A DNA stretch of 27,609 nt from CAIZIN01 sp964483025. GTDB taxonomy: Bacteria > Patescibacteriota > Minisyncoccia > Phycocordibacterales > CAIZIN01. The stretch lies in assembly GCA_964483025.1 (NCBI GenBank), contig CAYZZT010000005.1:1-27609 (forward strand), given 5' to 3'. A program made the position numbers and the translations under genes. This document shows positions 18,506 to 26,391 of the stretch, piece by piece (positions within the stretch are counted from its first letter, which is position 1; each line of letters opens with the position of its first letter). The notes under the pieces were generated by a model, which saw only the letters and a program-made list of their open reading frames with translations, did no database searches and was not told where the DNA came from.

Positions 18506-20998
18506 ATGATGGCTAAAAAAGAAAACCTAAAAGGAGACGATTACAAAAATGAGAAACATACAGCTCTAGATCCTGAGCGAATAAATGTTATTTCACAAAA
18601 CATTTCTAAAGAAATGCGTTCTTCGTATCTCGACTATGCTATGTCTGTTATTACATCACGAGCTCTTCCAGATGTTCGAGACGGCCTAAAGCCAGTGCAT
18701 CGAAGAATACTTTTTGCGATGAATGAAATGCATCTCACCGCTTCCGCTAAAACACGAAAGTCTGCAACAGTGGTGGGAGAAGTGCTTGGTAGCTATCATC
18801 CACACGGCGACTCCTCTGTATATGATGCAATGGTAAAACTTGCTCAAGATTTTTCTACGCGATATCCACTTGTTATAGGGCAAGGTAACTTCGGCTCTAT
18901 CGATGGCGACGGAGCTGCTGCATATCGATACACAGAAGCAAAGATGAGTAAAATTTCTGCCGAGCTTCTTCGTGATATTGAAAAAGAAACTGTAGATTTT
19001 CGCCCAAACTATGATGCAACAAAAAAAGAGCCAGTAGTGCTTCCTGCAGTTGTTCCAAACCTGCTTCTAAACGGTACTCTTGGTATTGCTGTGGGTATGG
19101 CAACAAACATTCCACCCCACAACTTGCGAGAGGTGCTTGATGCCACAGTGCACCTTATCGAAAATTCTGATGCAACAAATGATGATCTTGCTAATTTTGT
19201 GAAAGGCCCAGATTTTCCAACTGGTGGAATTATTTTCAATGAAAAAGATATTCGCCATGCGTATGCACATGGGCGAGGTGGAGTGCTGACTCGAGGTGAA
19301 GCTGAAATTGTAGAAACAAAATCTGGGATGTTCCAGATAATCATCATCTCAATTCCTTTTCGAGTTATTAAGTCAACTCTTATTGAGCAAATTGCAAACC
19401 TTGTACGAGAAAAGAAAATTGATGGTATTAAAGGTCTTCGAGATGAATCTGCAAAAGATATTAGAATTGCAATTGATATAAAGACAGGTGCGCACCCACA
19501 AAATATTTTAAATTATCTATATAAACATACCCAGCTCGAAGAAACTTTCCACTTTAATGTGGTGGCTCTTGTGGATGGTATTCCACAAACTCTTTCACTA
19601 AAAAGTATTCTTGTTGAATTTATTGTTCACAGACAGATTGTTGTAAAAAGACGTACAGAATTTGATTTAAGAAAAGCAGAGGCAAGAGAGCATATATTGC
19701 TTGGTCTTAAAAAAGCTCTTGACCATATTGATGAAATTATTAAACTCATTAAAAAGTCTAAAGATGTAGATGATGCACGAGCCCAATTAATGAAAGTATT
19801 TAAGTTTTCAGAACTTCAGGCAAATGCAATTCTTGAAATGCGACTTCAGAAGCTTGCGGGACTTGAAAGAAAGAAAATCGAAGATGAATTAAATGCAATT
19901 CAAGCTTTGATAAAAGATCTTAAGGATTTACTCGCTTCACCAAAGAAAATTTTGCAAGTTATCAAAAACGAACTAGAGGAGATAAGGGAAAAATATGGTG
20001 ATGAAAGGCGTACAAAGGTTGTGCGTCATGGTGCAAAAAACTTCTCAATGGAAGATTTGGTACCCGACGAAGACTCTGTGGTAGTGCTCACACAAGGTGG
20101 ATATGTGAAAAGAACACATCCAGATGAATACAAGCCACAAAAACGAGGTGGTGTGGGTGTGGTTGATTTGAATACAAAAGAAGAAGATTTTGTGACACAT
20201 TTGCTTCGAGCATCTGCTCATAGTGATATTCTTTTCTTTACTGATAAAGGTAAAGCCTATCAAATTAAAATGTATGAGCTTCCAGAAGGCAAAAGAGCAA
20301 CTCGCGGAAAGGCAATTATAAACTTTTTAGCAATGGCGCCTGATGAAAAAATAACCTCCGTGCTTCCAATGCCTAAAGAATTAAAAGGAAAAGATTTGTC
20401 GCTTATTATGGTGACAGAACATGGTGTATCTAAAAAAGTTGAAGCAAGAGCATTTAATGATGTACGCCGAAATGGTTTGATTGCTATAAAACTAAATGAT
20501 AGTGATAAATTAATTTCTGTATCATTTTTAGCAAAAGGAGATGATTTAATTGTGGTCACAAAGAAAGGTCAGTCTATTCGATTTGAAGAAAGTGGCGTCA
20601 GAGAAATGGGTAGAAATGCGGCAGGGGTTATTGGTATCAGACTTGATAAAAATGATAAAGTTATTGCTGCGGATATAATTCCAAAAGGTTTAAAAAATGC
20701 TTCACTTCTTGTGATGTCTGCAAATGGATACGGAAAGAAGACTGATCTAGATGAATATAAAACACAAGGGCGAGGAGGATCTGGTATTAAAACTGCTCAA
20801 GTAACAGCAAAAATTGGGGATCTAATTTCTGCTAAAGTTGTAACAGAAGAAATTGAAGAAGCGGTGGCTATGTCTAAAAAGAGTCAGGTAATACGTGTTG
20901 AGATTAAAGCCGTGCCTAGTCTCGGGCGCCAGACACAGGGTGTAAGAATTATGAAATTGAAGGAAGGGGATGAGATTGCTTCGTTCGTATGTTTGTAG
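18506..20998 (+). CDS. gyrA: DNA gyrase subunit A
   Basis: 830 aa from the ATG at 18506 (a second ATG follows directly). The winged-helix/tower breakage-reunion domain has SSYLDYAMSVITSRALPDVR near residue 40 and the quinolone-region segment HPHGDSSVYDAMV at 98-110. The catalytic Tyr142 lies in AAAYRYTEAKMS. The coiled-coil region spans about 350-500. The C-terminal beta-pinwheel has a GyrA-box-like QKRGGVGV and a later TQGRGGSGIKT. The box favours GyrA over ParC. With GyrB it introduces negative supercoils using ATP. An in-frame TTG upstream (18467) would overlap the promoter and is rejected. No gyrB or dnaA lies nearby. Confidence 0.95.
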   Translation: MMAKKENLKGDDYKNEKHTALDPERINVISQNISKEMRSSYLDYAMSVITSRALPDVRDGLKPVHRRILFAMNEMHLTASAKTRKSATVVGEVLGSYHPHGDSSVYDAMVKLAQDFSTRYPLVIGQGNFGSIDGDGAAAYRYTEAKMSKISAELLRDIEKETVDFRPNYDATKKEPVVLPAVVPNLLLNGTLGIAVGMATNIPPHNLREVLDATVHLIENSDATNDDLANFVKGPDFPTGGIIFNEKDIRHAYAHGRGGVLTRGEAEIVETKSGMFQIIIISIPFRVIKSTLIEQIANLVREKKIDGIKGLRDESAKDIRIAIDIKTGAHPQNILNYLYKHTQLEETFHFNVVALVDGIPQTLSLKSILVEFIVHRQIVVKRRTEFDLRKAEAREHILLGLKKALDHIDEIIKLIKKSKDVDDARAQLMKVFKFSELQANAILEMRLQKLAGLERKKIEDELNAIQALIKDLKDLLASPKKILQVIKNELEEIREKYGDERRTKVVRHGAKNFSMEDLVPDEDSVVVLTQGGYVKRTHPDEYKPQKRGGVGVVDLNTKEEDFVTHLLRASAHSDILFFTDKGKAYQIKMYELPEGKRATRGKAIINFLAMAPDEKITSVLPMPKELKGKDLSLIMVTEHGVSKKVEARAFNDVRRNGLIAIKLNDSDKLISVSFLAKGDDLIVVTKKGQSIRFEESGVREMGRNAAGVIGIRLDKNDKVIAADIIPKGLKNASLLVMSANGYGKKTDLDEYKTQGRGGSGIKTAQVTAKIGDLISAKVVTEEIEEAVAMSKKSQVIRVEIKAVPSLGRQTQGVRIMKLKEGDEIASFVCL

Positions 20999-21007
20999 TG
21001 TGGTGTG

Positions 21008-21300
21008 TGTCATTCCCGCGAAGGTTGAAATTCTGGTGAGTACCAGAATGAAAAAGCTTTTGAGATAAAACTGATTTTATGAAAGTTTTATCCAAAAGGT
21101 GTACTGGGTCTGTAAGACCAGAATCCAGTCTGAGAATTCTGACTTGGATCCCCGATAATTATTTCTGCTGAAATAATTTCGAGGATGACATAAAATATAG
21201 TCATGAACGTCACAAATATTTTTCTGATGAAAAATTTTCTGACCACACCTCGCACCGTCGTGCTCCGGTCTTGCACTCAGAAACTCTTCTGAGCTCACAT
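21008..21300. repeat. Compound palindrome island after gyrA
   Basis: Begins with half of a GTCATTCCCGCGAA unit, then ATTCTGG-TGAGTA-CCAGAAT (21030-21049) and ACTGGGTCT-GTA-AGACCAGAATCCAG (about 21103-21128). At 21144-21190, GGATCCCCG...CGAGGATGACA has its usual 6-base loop replaced by another hairpin, AATTATTTC-TGCT-GAAATAATT. Next come a TATAGTCATGAACGTCA segment related to the TGACACAAAA loops and a CTCGCACCGTCGTGCTCCG module (21246-21264). No gene seen. Confidence 0.8.
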
Positions 21301-21320
21301 TCCTTATTTTGTGTCAATTG

Positions 21321-21335
21321 TGTTATAATTTACGC
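21321..21335 (+). promoter_or_regulatory. Leaderless promoter of the methyltransferase/pilin-array unit
   Basis: TGT-TATAAT (-10 at 21324-21329), then 6 bases (TTACGC) to the ATG at 21336. Almost the same string precedes 16899. Confidence 0.8.
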
Positions 21336-21860
21336 ATGTTCCTAAACCCTGAAAAAATTGTAGATTATTGCGACGTTCATCATGGTATGAAAGTTGCTGA
21401 TTTTGGTTCAAGTATTGGTACCTTTGCATTACCACTTGCAAAAAGGGTGGGAGTCCACGGCACTATATATGCAATAGATATTCAAAAAGAATTATTGGCA
21501 AAACTTCACAATGAGGCCAAACTTCAAAGGCTTGAAAATATTGAGATAATACGTGCTGATTTTGAAAAAGAAAATGGTACAACATTAAAAGATGAAAGTG
21601 TAGACCGTATATTTTTAGTAAATAGTCTTTTTCAAGTAGAAGATAAAGATGCTTGTATTACGGAGGTTCGTAGGATTTTAAAAAAGAAAGGGAAAGTAAT
21701 ATTTATAGAATGGTCTGATTCTTTTGAAAATTTGGGCCCCCATAAAGAAAGTATTGTTACTCCAAAGTCTGCAGAAGAATTGTTTGAAAAACACTATTTC
21801 AAAAAAAGTGCAGATTTTCCCACAGGCGACCATCATTATGGTATACTATTTATAAAATAA
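21336..21860 (+). CDS. Class I SAM-dependent methyltransferase
   Basis: 174 aa, starting MFLNPEKIVDYCDVHHGMKV. Motif I for SAM binding is VADFGSSIGTFALPLA (residues 20-35). IYAIDIQKELLAKL carries the acidic residue at the end of beta-2, and DRIFLVNSLFQVED is the motif-IV-like segment. ILKKKGKVIFIEW is the post-core strand. It is a Methyltransf_11/25-type enzyme; the substrate (small molecule, lipid, protein or RNA) cannot be told. It is first in a plus-strand unit whose next gene starts one base after its stop. In-frame codons upstream of 21336 overlap the promoter and are rejected. Confidence 0.88.
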   Translation: MFLNPEKIVDYCDVHHGMKVADFGSSIGTFALPLAKRVGVHGTIYAIDIQKELLAKLHNEAKLQRLENIEIIRADFEKENGTTLKDESVDRIFLVNSLFQVEDKDACITEVRRILKKKGKVIFIEWSDSFENLGPHKESIVTPKSAEELFEKHYFKKSADFPTGDHHYGILFIK

Positions 21861-21861
21861 T

Positions 21862-23190
21862 ATGGAACAGAAAACATCTAATTTTCAAATTATCATCCTT
21901 ATAGCATTTGGTTTTTTTATGATTATTGGCATTATGATATTTGCCACTTCTAAATTGAGTCCAAATAGTACTGAGGGGATAGTCTCTGTTGTAATGTGGG
22001 GCACACCTTCTTCGGAAAGCATAAACAAAACAATAGATTCTATTCTTGAGAAAGATAAGAATTTATTAAAAATAACCTATATTCAAAAAGATTCTAGAAA
22101 TTTTGAACAAACTTTAGTGGAAGCTATTGCAGATGGAGTTGGCCCTGATATTGTAATTTTACCTCAAGATATGATTTTAAAGAACGTCAATAAGTTTGCT
22201 ATTTTGCCATATGCCTCATATCCACTAAGAACTTTTAAAGATCAATTTATTGATGCCGGTTCTGTATATTTAAATAACGAGGGAGTAATAGCTATCCCAT
22301 ATATTGTTGATCCGTTAGTTATGTATTGGAATAAGACATTTTTTGTAAATGCAGGAATAGTGAGCCCGCCAAAACAGTGGGATGAATTTTCTAAGGTGGT
22401 CACAAAGCTTACAAAGAAAGATTCAAATTTTAATCTTTCATTAAGTGGCACAGCTTTAGGAGAATATCAAAATGTTCTTCACGCGAAAGATATTTTAAGT
22501 ATGCTTTTTCTTCAGGCGGGAGTTCCTATTATTGCTAAAAATACACAAGGCAATTTTGAGGCTTCTTTTCTTGGTAATTATGGAAATTCTGAAAGCCCGG
22601 CCGAAGTTGCGCTCACTTTTTATACAGATTTTGCAAATCCAGCAAAGGAAACATATTCATGGAATAAATCCTTAAAATCTTCACTTGATTCATTTGTTTC
22701 TGCTGATACAGCTATTTATTTTGGTTTTGCAAGTGAGTTATCTGGTATTTCATTTAAAAATCCAAATTTAAATTTTGATATTGCAATGGTCCCTCAGGTT
22801 TTAGGTGTAAATAAAAAGTCTGTTTATGCAAAAATGTACGGCCTTGCTGTTTTGAAGACATCAAAAAATCAAACTTCTGCATTTAATCAGATTTTAACCT
22901 TAAGTTCAAAAGATGGGATTGCTTCGCTTTCTTCAATTAGTAATCTACCGCCTGTTAGAAAGGATGTACTTGCAAGTAGGCCCGAGGATTTATATATGCA
23001 AATATTTTATAATTCTGCTTTGATTTCAGATACATGGCTTGATCCAAATCCAAATGCTACTGAGGTTTTATTTAAAAATATGATTGAGTCGGTAATAGTC
23101 GGTAAAAATACAGCATCTGTTGCTATTAGTAATGCAGAAAATCAAATGGGGAATATTATAAGCCAAAATGTTAAAAACCTATCAATATGA
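21862..23190 (+). CDS. Membrane-anchored extracellular solute-binding protein (family 1-like)
   Basis: 442 aa. An N-terminal membrane anchor (about residues 9-30, IIILIAFGFFMIIGIMIFAT) with no lipobox is followed by a two-lobe binding-protein domain. It shows VVMWGTPSSESINKTIDSIL, GPDIVILPQDMI, AIPYIVDPLVMYWNKTFFVN and PKQWDEFSKVV, which is the usual pattern of sugar-type SBPs. No ABC permease or ATPase gene is in the window, so the protein is orphan here. It starts one base after the methyltransferase stop (TAA-T-ATG), and its own TGA overlaps the next ATG (ATGA), so it is translationally tied to the pilin-like array. It may serve as a receptor or as part of the surface structure rather than in uptake; that is inference. 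Confidence 0.85.
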   Translation: MEQKTSNFQIIILIAFGFFMIIGIMIFATSKLSPNSTEGIVSVVMWGTPSSESINKTIDSILEKDKNLLKITYIQKDSRNFEQTLVEAIADGVGPDIVILPQDMILKNVNKFAILPYASYPLRTFKDQFIDAGSVYLNNEGVIAIPYIVDPLVMYWNKTFFVNAGIVSPPKQWDEFSKVVTKLTKKDSNFNLSLSGTALGEYQNVLHAKDILSMLFLQAGVPIIAKNTQGNFEASFLGNYGNSESPAEVALTFYTDFANPAKETYSWNKSLKSSLDSFVSADTAIYFGFASELSGISFKNPNLNFDIAMVPQVLGVNKKSVYAKMYGLAVLKTSKNQTSAFNQILTLSSKDGIASLSSISNLPPVRKDVLASRPEDLYMQIFYNSALISDTWLDPNPNATEVLFKNMIESVIVGKNTASVAISNAENQMGNIISQNVKNLSI

Positions 23191-23585
23191 AATATATAAT
23201 TAGAACCGTAGTTGTGATAGTTGCCACTTTGCCCCTTTTTGTTTATTCGGCAGGGCTTCCGCCTTTAGTTGTGTGTGATCCTTCTCCGACTGGAGCGGGT
23301 TCTGGTCTGAGCAAAGTTTGCGATTTTTCGGCCTTGATTACAGTTGCAAATAATATAGTAAGATTTTGTATAGTTTTAGGTAGCTCAGTATTTGCTATTG
23401 TATTTATGTATGCTGGGTTTTTATATTTAACAGCAAGGGGGGATGGTGCTCAGATAAGCAAGGGGCACAGTCTTTTTTGGAATGCTATTATAGGATTTGT
23501 TATAATGCTTATGGCTTGGCTTTTCGTTGATTTTATTTTTACTGCATTAGTAAAAAATAATGAGTTTCGTTTATTATCAAAATGA
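23187..23585 (+). CDS. TrbC/VirB2-like pilin 1 of 6
   Basis: 132 aa. Signal peptide ending near VYSA (residue 22), a short Cys-containing segment (LVVCDPSPTGAGSGLSKVCD), then two membrane helices. These are FCIVLGSSVFAIVFMYAGFL, a short polar turn TARGDGAQISKG, and FWNAIIGFVIMLMAWLFVDF. This is the plan of CPR T4SS_pilin (VirB2-like) proteins: two hydrophobic helices with a charged loop. Its ATG overlaps the previous stop by 4 bases. The two Cys before the first helix may form a disulphide. Confidence 0.8.
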   Translation: MKYIIRTVVVIVATLPLFVYSAGLPPLVVCDPSPTGAGSGLSKVCDFSALITVANNIVRFCIVLGSSVFAIVFMYAGFLYLTARGDGAQISKGHSLFWNAIIGFVIMLMAWLFVDFIFTALVKNNEFRLLSK

Positions 23586-23646
23586 TTTATAATTTAACTA
23601 TCTAGATTTTTGCTAAACAAAAATTAAAGATAATAAGGACCATATA

Positions 23647-24030
23647 ATGATTAAAAAATATACTAAAAATTCTATTGTTTTTGTGGTTTTACTCGTGTTC
23701 TTATTTGCACCAATTTTTGTTTTTAATGTATATGCAGAAAGTGGTACAAGACGACAAGCTACAATTGAAAATCCTTTAGGCCCACAAAACCAAACATTAA
23801 TTGCTCTTATTGGTAATCTGCTGAAACTTGCAGCTCAAATAGGTGCTGTTTTCTGTGTTTTCTTTATTATTTATTCTGGCTTCTTATTTATTAAAGCCCA
23901 GGGAAAAGAAGACGAATTAACTAAAGCAAAAAGTGTGTTTTTCTGGTCTGTTGTGGGCACAGCAATACTCCTAGGGGCTTCTGTTGTGGCTGACTTAATA
24001 TCTGGTACAGTTAATAGTGTGCTCAGATAA
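23647..24030 (+). CDS. TrbC/VirB2-like pilin 2 of 6
   Basis: 127 aa. Long signal peptide (MIKKYTKNSIVFVVLLVFLF... cut near VYA, residue 31). After a polar segment come two helices, IGAVFCVFFIIYSGFLFI and VFFWSVVGTAILLGASVVAD, joined by KAQGKEDELTKAKS. The GKEDELTKAK loop is the form I associate with CPR T4SS_pilin proteins. It has a recognisable AAGGA 9 bases before the ATG, unlike most genes in this window. It lies 61 bases after pilin 1 and 6 bases before pilin 3. Confidence 0.85.
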   Translation: MIKKYTKNSIVFVVLLVFLFAPIFVFNVYAESGTRRQATIENPLGPQNQTLIALIGNLLKLAAQIGAVFCVFFIIYSGFLFIKAQGKEDELTKAKSVFFWSVVGTAILLGASVVADLISGTVNSVLR

Positions 24031-24036
24031 ATTTTT

Positions 24037-24378
24037 ATGAAGAAATATATATTTATAATTTTTGTGGGGCTTCCATTGGTTGCTTTTGGAGCACGTGATT
24101 TGGGGCAGGTTGTTTATTCTGCAAATCAAATATTGAGGCCTCTTGTTGCTTTAATTGTAGGATTGGCTCTTATATCTTTTCTTTGGGGTATAGTAAAATA
24201 CATTTGGAAAGGTGAAGATGAAAATGCGCGAAAAGAATCTAAGCAATTTATGTTTTGGGGTATAGTAGGCTTAGCTGTAATGGTTTCTGTATGGGCCCTT
24301 GTTTCTATAATAGCTAATTTTTTCGGTATGCATATCCCCGGTGGTATTAGTCCCTCATTACCAAATAAACAATATTAA
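24037..24378 (+). CDS. TrbC/VirB2-like pilin 3 of 6
   Basis: 113 aa. Signal peptide MKKYIFIIFVGLPLVAFGA, then helices RPLVALIVGLALISFLWGIV and FMFWGIVGLAVMVSVWALVS, separated by KYIWKGEDENARKESKQ. This member sets the pattern shared by pilins 3-6: FLWG(I/V), then a charged loop with D-E-x-A-R, then F/W-WGI(V/I)GL-VMVSVW. The C-terminal tail is Pro/Gly-rich and short. Six bases separate it from pilin 2; the next ATG is one base after its stop. Confidence 0.85.
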   Translation: MKKYIFIIFVGLPLVAFGARDLGQVVYSANQILRPLVALIVGLALISFLWGIVKYIWKGEDENARKESKQFMFWGIVGLAVMVSVWALVSIIANFFGMHIPGGISPSLPNKQY

Positions 24379-24379
24379 T

Positions 24380-24667
24380 ATGTGTCCAACAACAACTCTA
24401 GCATCTTTAATTAATTGTTTGGTTGACTACTTTTTTATAGGAGGGCTTTTTCCTTTAATGATGGGGATTGCGCTTGTAGTGTTTCTTTGGGGAGTATATA
24501 GATTTATACGAAATTCTGGAGATGAAACAGCTAGAACTGAAGGAAAGAAATTAATTTTCTGGGGGCTTATTGGACTTTTTGTAATGCTTTGCGTGTGGGC
24601 ATTTGTAGAAATACTGGCGGGTACATTTTTTAGTAGAGCAGTAAGTATTCCACAGGTTAGAATATAA
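24380..24667 (+). CDS. TrbC/VirB2-like pilin 4 of 6, no signal peptide
   Basis: 95 aa from the ATG at 24380 (MCPTTTLASLINCLVDYFFI), one base after the previous stop. An earlier in-frame ATG at 24341 lies inside the previous gene and is not preferred. It shares MMGIALVVFLWGVYRFI, SGDETARTEGKKLIFWG and LIGLFVMLCVWAFVEILAG with its neighbours. It has no cleavable signal peptide, and Cys residues at positions 2 and 12. It would sit in the membrane as two helices with the charged loop in the cytoplasm or exterior, depending on insertion. Confidence 0.83.
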   Translation: MCPTTTLASLINCLVDYFFIGGLFPLMMGIALVVFLWGVYRFIRNSGDETARTEGKKLIFWGLIGLFVMLCVWAFVEILAGTFFSRAVSIPQVRI

Positions 24668-24747
24668 TTTTAGTATTGCTTTCTAAAATATATGATATAA
24701 TTATTAGCGTAAGGTTTTAATTATAAATGTTTGAATTTAATATATAA

Positions 24748-24876
24748 CTCGACCCCAATACACGAATAAATGTACACGACACCAATACACGAATAAATAC
24801 AGCGAATGACACAAATGGAATGCAATTCTGTATTTCATTTGTGTCATTCGATCTCATTCGTGGATTTGTGTCGAGA
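24748..24876. repeat. Hairpin with duplicated left arm, inside the pilin array
   Basis: Inner stem CGAATGACACAAATG (24803-24817) / CATTTGTGTCATTCG (24836-24850), 15 bp perfect. The right outer arm CTCATTCGTGGATTTGTGTC (24853-24872) then GAG can pair with either of two near-direct repeats on the left, CTCGACCCCAATACACGAAT (24749-24768) and ACGACACCAATACACGAAT (24777-24795). No -10 box stands out apart from TATAGT just after it. Confidence 0.8.
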
Positions 24877-24917
24877 TATAGTTTGTTAGTAAATTAGTGT
24901 CGGGATACAAAAAAAAT

Positions 24918-25274
24918 ATGAAAAAGTTTCTATATGCATCGTCTATGTTTTTGTTTCCAATTATAACTTTGGCTCAGATTAATGCAGGGCCAGCAAGTAA
25001 TAGTATTTCTCAAATTACTGGTTTGATAAATAAAATTATCCCATTGCTTGTAGGAATAGCAGTACTTCTATTTCTATGGGGTGTACTTAAATATGTTCTT
25101 GCTGGTAGTGATGATGCAGAAAAAAGAAAAGATGCTCGAGGATTTATGATTTGGGGCATTGTGGCTATTTTTGTGATGGTTTCTGTATGGGGACTAGTTG
25201 GTCTTCTTCAGAATGTTTCAGGGGTTGGACAGGGAAATAATGTAAATCTTCCACAAATTCCAGGAGGTAACTAG
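24918..25274 (+). CDS. TrbC/VirB2-like pilin 5 of 6
   Basis: 118 aa from the ATG at 24918 (MKKFLYASSMFLFPIITLAQ); a GTG seven codons upstream only adds MSGYKKN and is less likely. Signal peptide with likely cleavage around TLA-Q. The helices are IIPLLVGIAVLLFLWGVL and FMIWGIVAIFVMVSVWGLV, with the loop KYVLAGSDDAEKRKDARG. Near-consensus member of the array. It is separated from pilin 4 by a 250-base spacer with a large hairpin, so it may have its own promoter (TATAGT about 35 bases upstream). Confidence 0.85.
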   Translation: MKKFLYASSMFLFPIITLAQINAGPASNSISQITGLINKIIPLLVGIAVLLFLWGVLKYVLAGSDDAEKRKDARGFMIWGIVAIFVMVSVWGLVGLLQNVSGVGQGNNVNLPQIPGGN

Positions 25275-25285
25275 TATTTAGAACA

Positions 25286-25549
25286 ATGGCATATTTAAGC
25301 AAATTTGTTAACAATATTGTTAACCCTATAATATATTTTCTATTTGCAGTTGCGCTTATGTATTTTTTGTACGGAGTTATCATTTTCATAGTGAATGCAG
25401 ATGATGAGGAAGCTCGAAATACAGGAAAGAAGCATATACTTTGGGGAATAGTGGGTTTGTTTATTATGGTTTCAGTTTATGGAATAATTGGTATTGTTCT
25501 TGGTACCGTGGGCGCTGATATACCAAGCAATTTGCAGGGAAGTGTTTAA
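25286..25549 (+). CDS. TrbC/VirB2-like pilin 6 of 6, no signal peptide
   Basis: 87 aa, the shortest member. It starts MAYLSKFVNNIVNPIIYFLF directly with the hydrophobic part. Then come AVALMYFLYGVIIFIVN, ADDEEARNTGKKHILWG and IVGLFIMVSVYGIIGIVLG. The WGI/VMVSV signature is intact. The lack of a signal peptide matches pilin 4. It lies 11 bases after pilin 5 and is the last gene of the plus-strand run. An AGGAGGT sits 17 bases upstream, inside the previous gene, which is too far for a standard Shine-Dalgarno. Confidence 0.83.
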   Translation: MAYLSKFVNNIVNPIIYFLFAVALMYFLYGVIIFIVNADDEEARNTGKKHILWGIVGLFIMVSVYGIIGIVLGTVGADIPSNLQGSV

Positions 25550-25575
25550 GTAAGTTGAAATTTAAAAAGAAAAAG

Positions 25576-25641
25576 TGACACAAAATAAGAAGTGTATTCA
25601 CGACTATATTTTGTGTCATTCCGGCGAAGGCCGGAATCCAG
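25576..25641. repeat. TGACACAAAA hairpin plus GGAATCCAG unit
   Basis: TGACACAAAATA...TATTTTGTGTCA (25576-25618), with loop AGAAGTGTATTCACGAC. It runs directly into TTCCGGC-GAAG-GCCGGAATCCAG (25619-25641). Confidence 0.88.
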
Positions 25642-25664
25642 TCTGAAAAAACCCGTATTAAAAA

Positions 25665-25702
25665 AATCCCCATTTTGCATTAGCAAAATGGGGATTTTGG
25701 TT
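25665..25702 (+). terminator. Terminator of the pilin array
   Basis: AATCCCCATTTTGC-ATTA-GCAAAATGGGGATT, 14-bp stem, followed by TTGGTTTT on the plus strand. Confidence 0.75.
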
Positions 25703-25704
25703 TT

Positions 25705-25746
25705 AAATAAAAAACAGGTAGCACACAATGAAGTATGCTACCTGTT
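25705..25746 (-). terminator. Terminator of the SPFH unit
   Basis: On the minus strand AACAGGTAGCA...TGCTACCTGTT is followed by TTTTTATTT. It lies 10 bases past the stop of the 25756-26391 gene. Confidence 0.85.
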
Positions 25747-25755
25747 GCCCGTTTG

Positions 25756-26391
25756 TTATTCAAGTTTGATAACAAATGGATATTCACCAGAAGTCGGGTC
25801 GGCAGATGACATTCTCAGGAACCGAAACTCACTACCTGCTGAGACCTTGTAGTCGACCCCAGGCGGACTTACAATATAGTTGACCAAGACGCCATTACAT
25901 TCGACTGGAATTGGTCTTCCGGACTGGTCTAGGTATTCCACCAGTGTTGAGACCGGTGGCATAAATGACCAGCTATTGAATCCATTTATATCTACTGTGG
26001 TATAAACGCCCGGTCTAATGACGACCAGTTGCTTTACACTACAATCATCCTGACGGACCCAATTATCAATCCAGTCTTTAGCCCAGAGTCCACCTAACCA
26101 GAGTCCCACAATTAATACTGCGAGGATTACAATTACGAACACGGCCTGTAAAAGCCCCCACATAAACTTCACGAACCCTCCGAGCCAGTCAGACGCTTGC
26201 GTGGAGGTTGTGGATGATTTGCTGAGAATAACGATCAGAACGACTGCCCCGGCCGTTATTAGACCCCACCACACGTATTTGCTTTGAATATCTGGAATAC
26301 TACCGAAGCAGAAATCTCCAAATTTAAAGAGGCAAATAATGATGATGAGAATAATTCCACAAAGAATTAAAATATTACTTGTTTTTTTCAT
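25756..26391 (-). CDS. Membrane protein paired with SPFH protein
   Basis: 211 aa from the ATG at 26391, which has a clear GGAGG Shine-Dalgarno and overlaps the upstream stop as ATGA. A GTG six codons upstream is not needed. There are three hydrophobic helices: about residues 6-25 (ILILCGIILIIIICLF), 40-58 (WGLITAGAVVLIVILS) and 77-105 (GLLQAVFVIVILAVLIVGLW). A soluble C-terminal domain of about 100 residues follows (QLVVIRPGVYTTVDINGFNS, FRFLRMSSADPTSGEYPFVI). GC content is near 50% in lines counted by hand, versus about 33% in the pilin array. No family recognised. By position it is a partner of the SPFH protein. Confidence 0.8.
   Translation of the reverse strand: MKKTSNILILCGIILIIIICLFKFGDFCFGSIPDIQSKYVWWGLITAGAVVLIVILSKSSTTSTQASDWLGGFVKFMWGLLQAVFVIVILAVLIVGLWLGGLWAKDWIDNWVRQDDCSVKQLVVIRPGVYTTVDINGFNSWSFMPPVSTLVEYLDQSGRPIPVECNGVLVNYIVSPPGVDYKVSAGSEFRFLRMSSADPTSGEYPFVIKLE

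Noticed and set aside
25464..25852. Short frames containing FRRRPESS / DWIPAFAGMTQNI
   Set aside because: These are translations of the GTCATTCCGGCGAAGGCCGG repeat, a common false gene.
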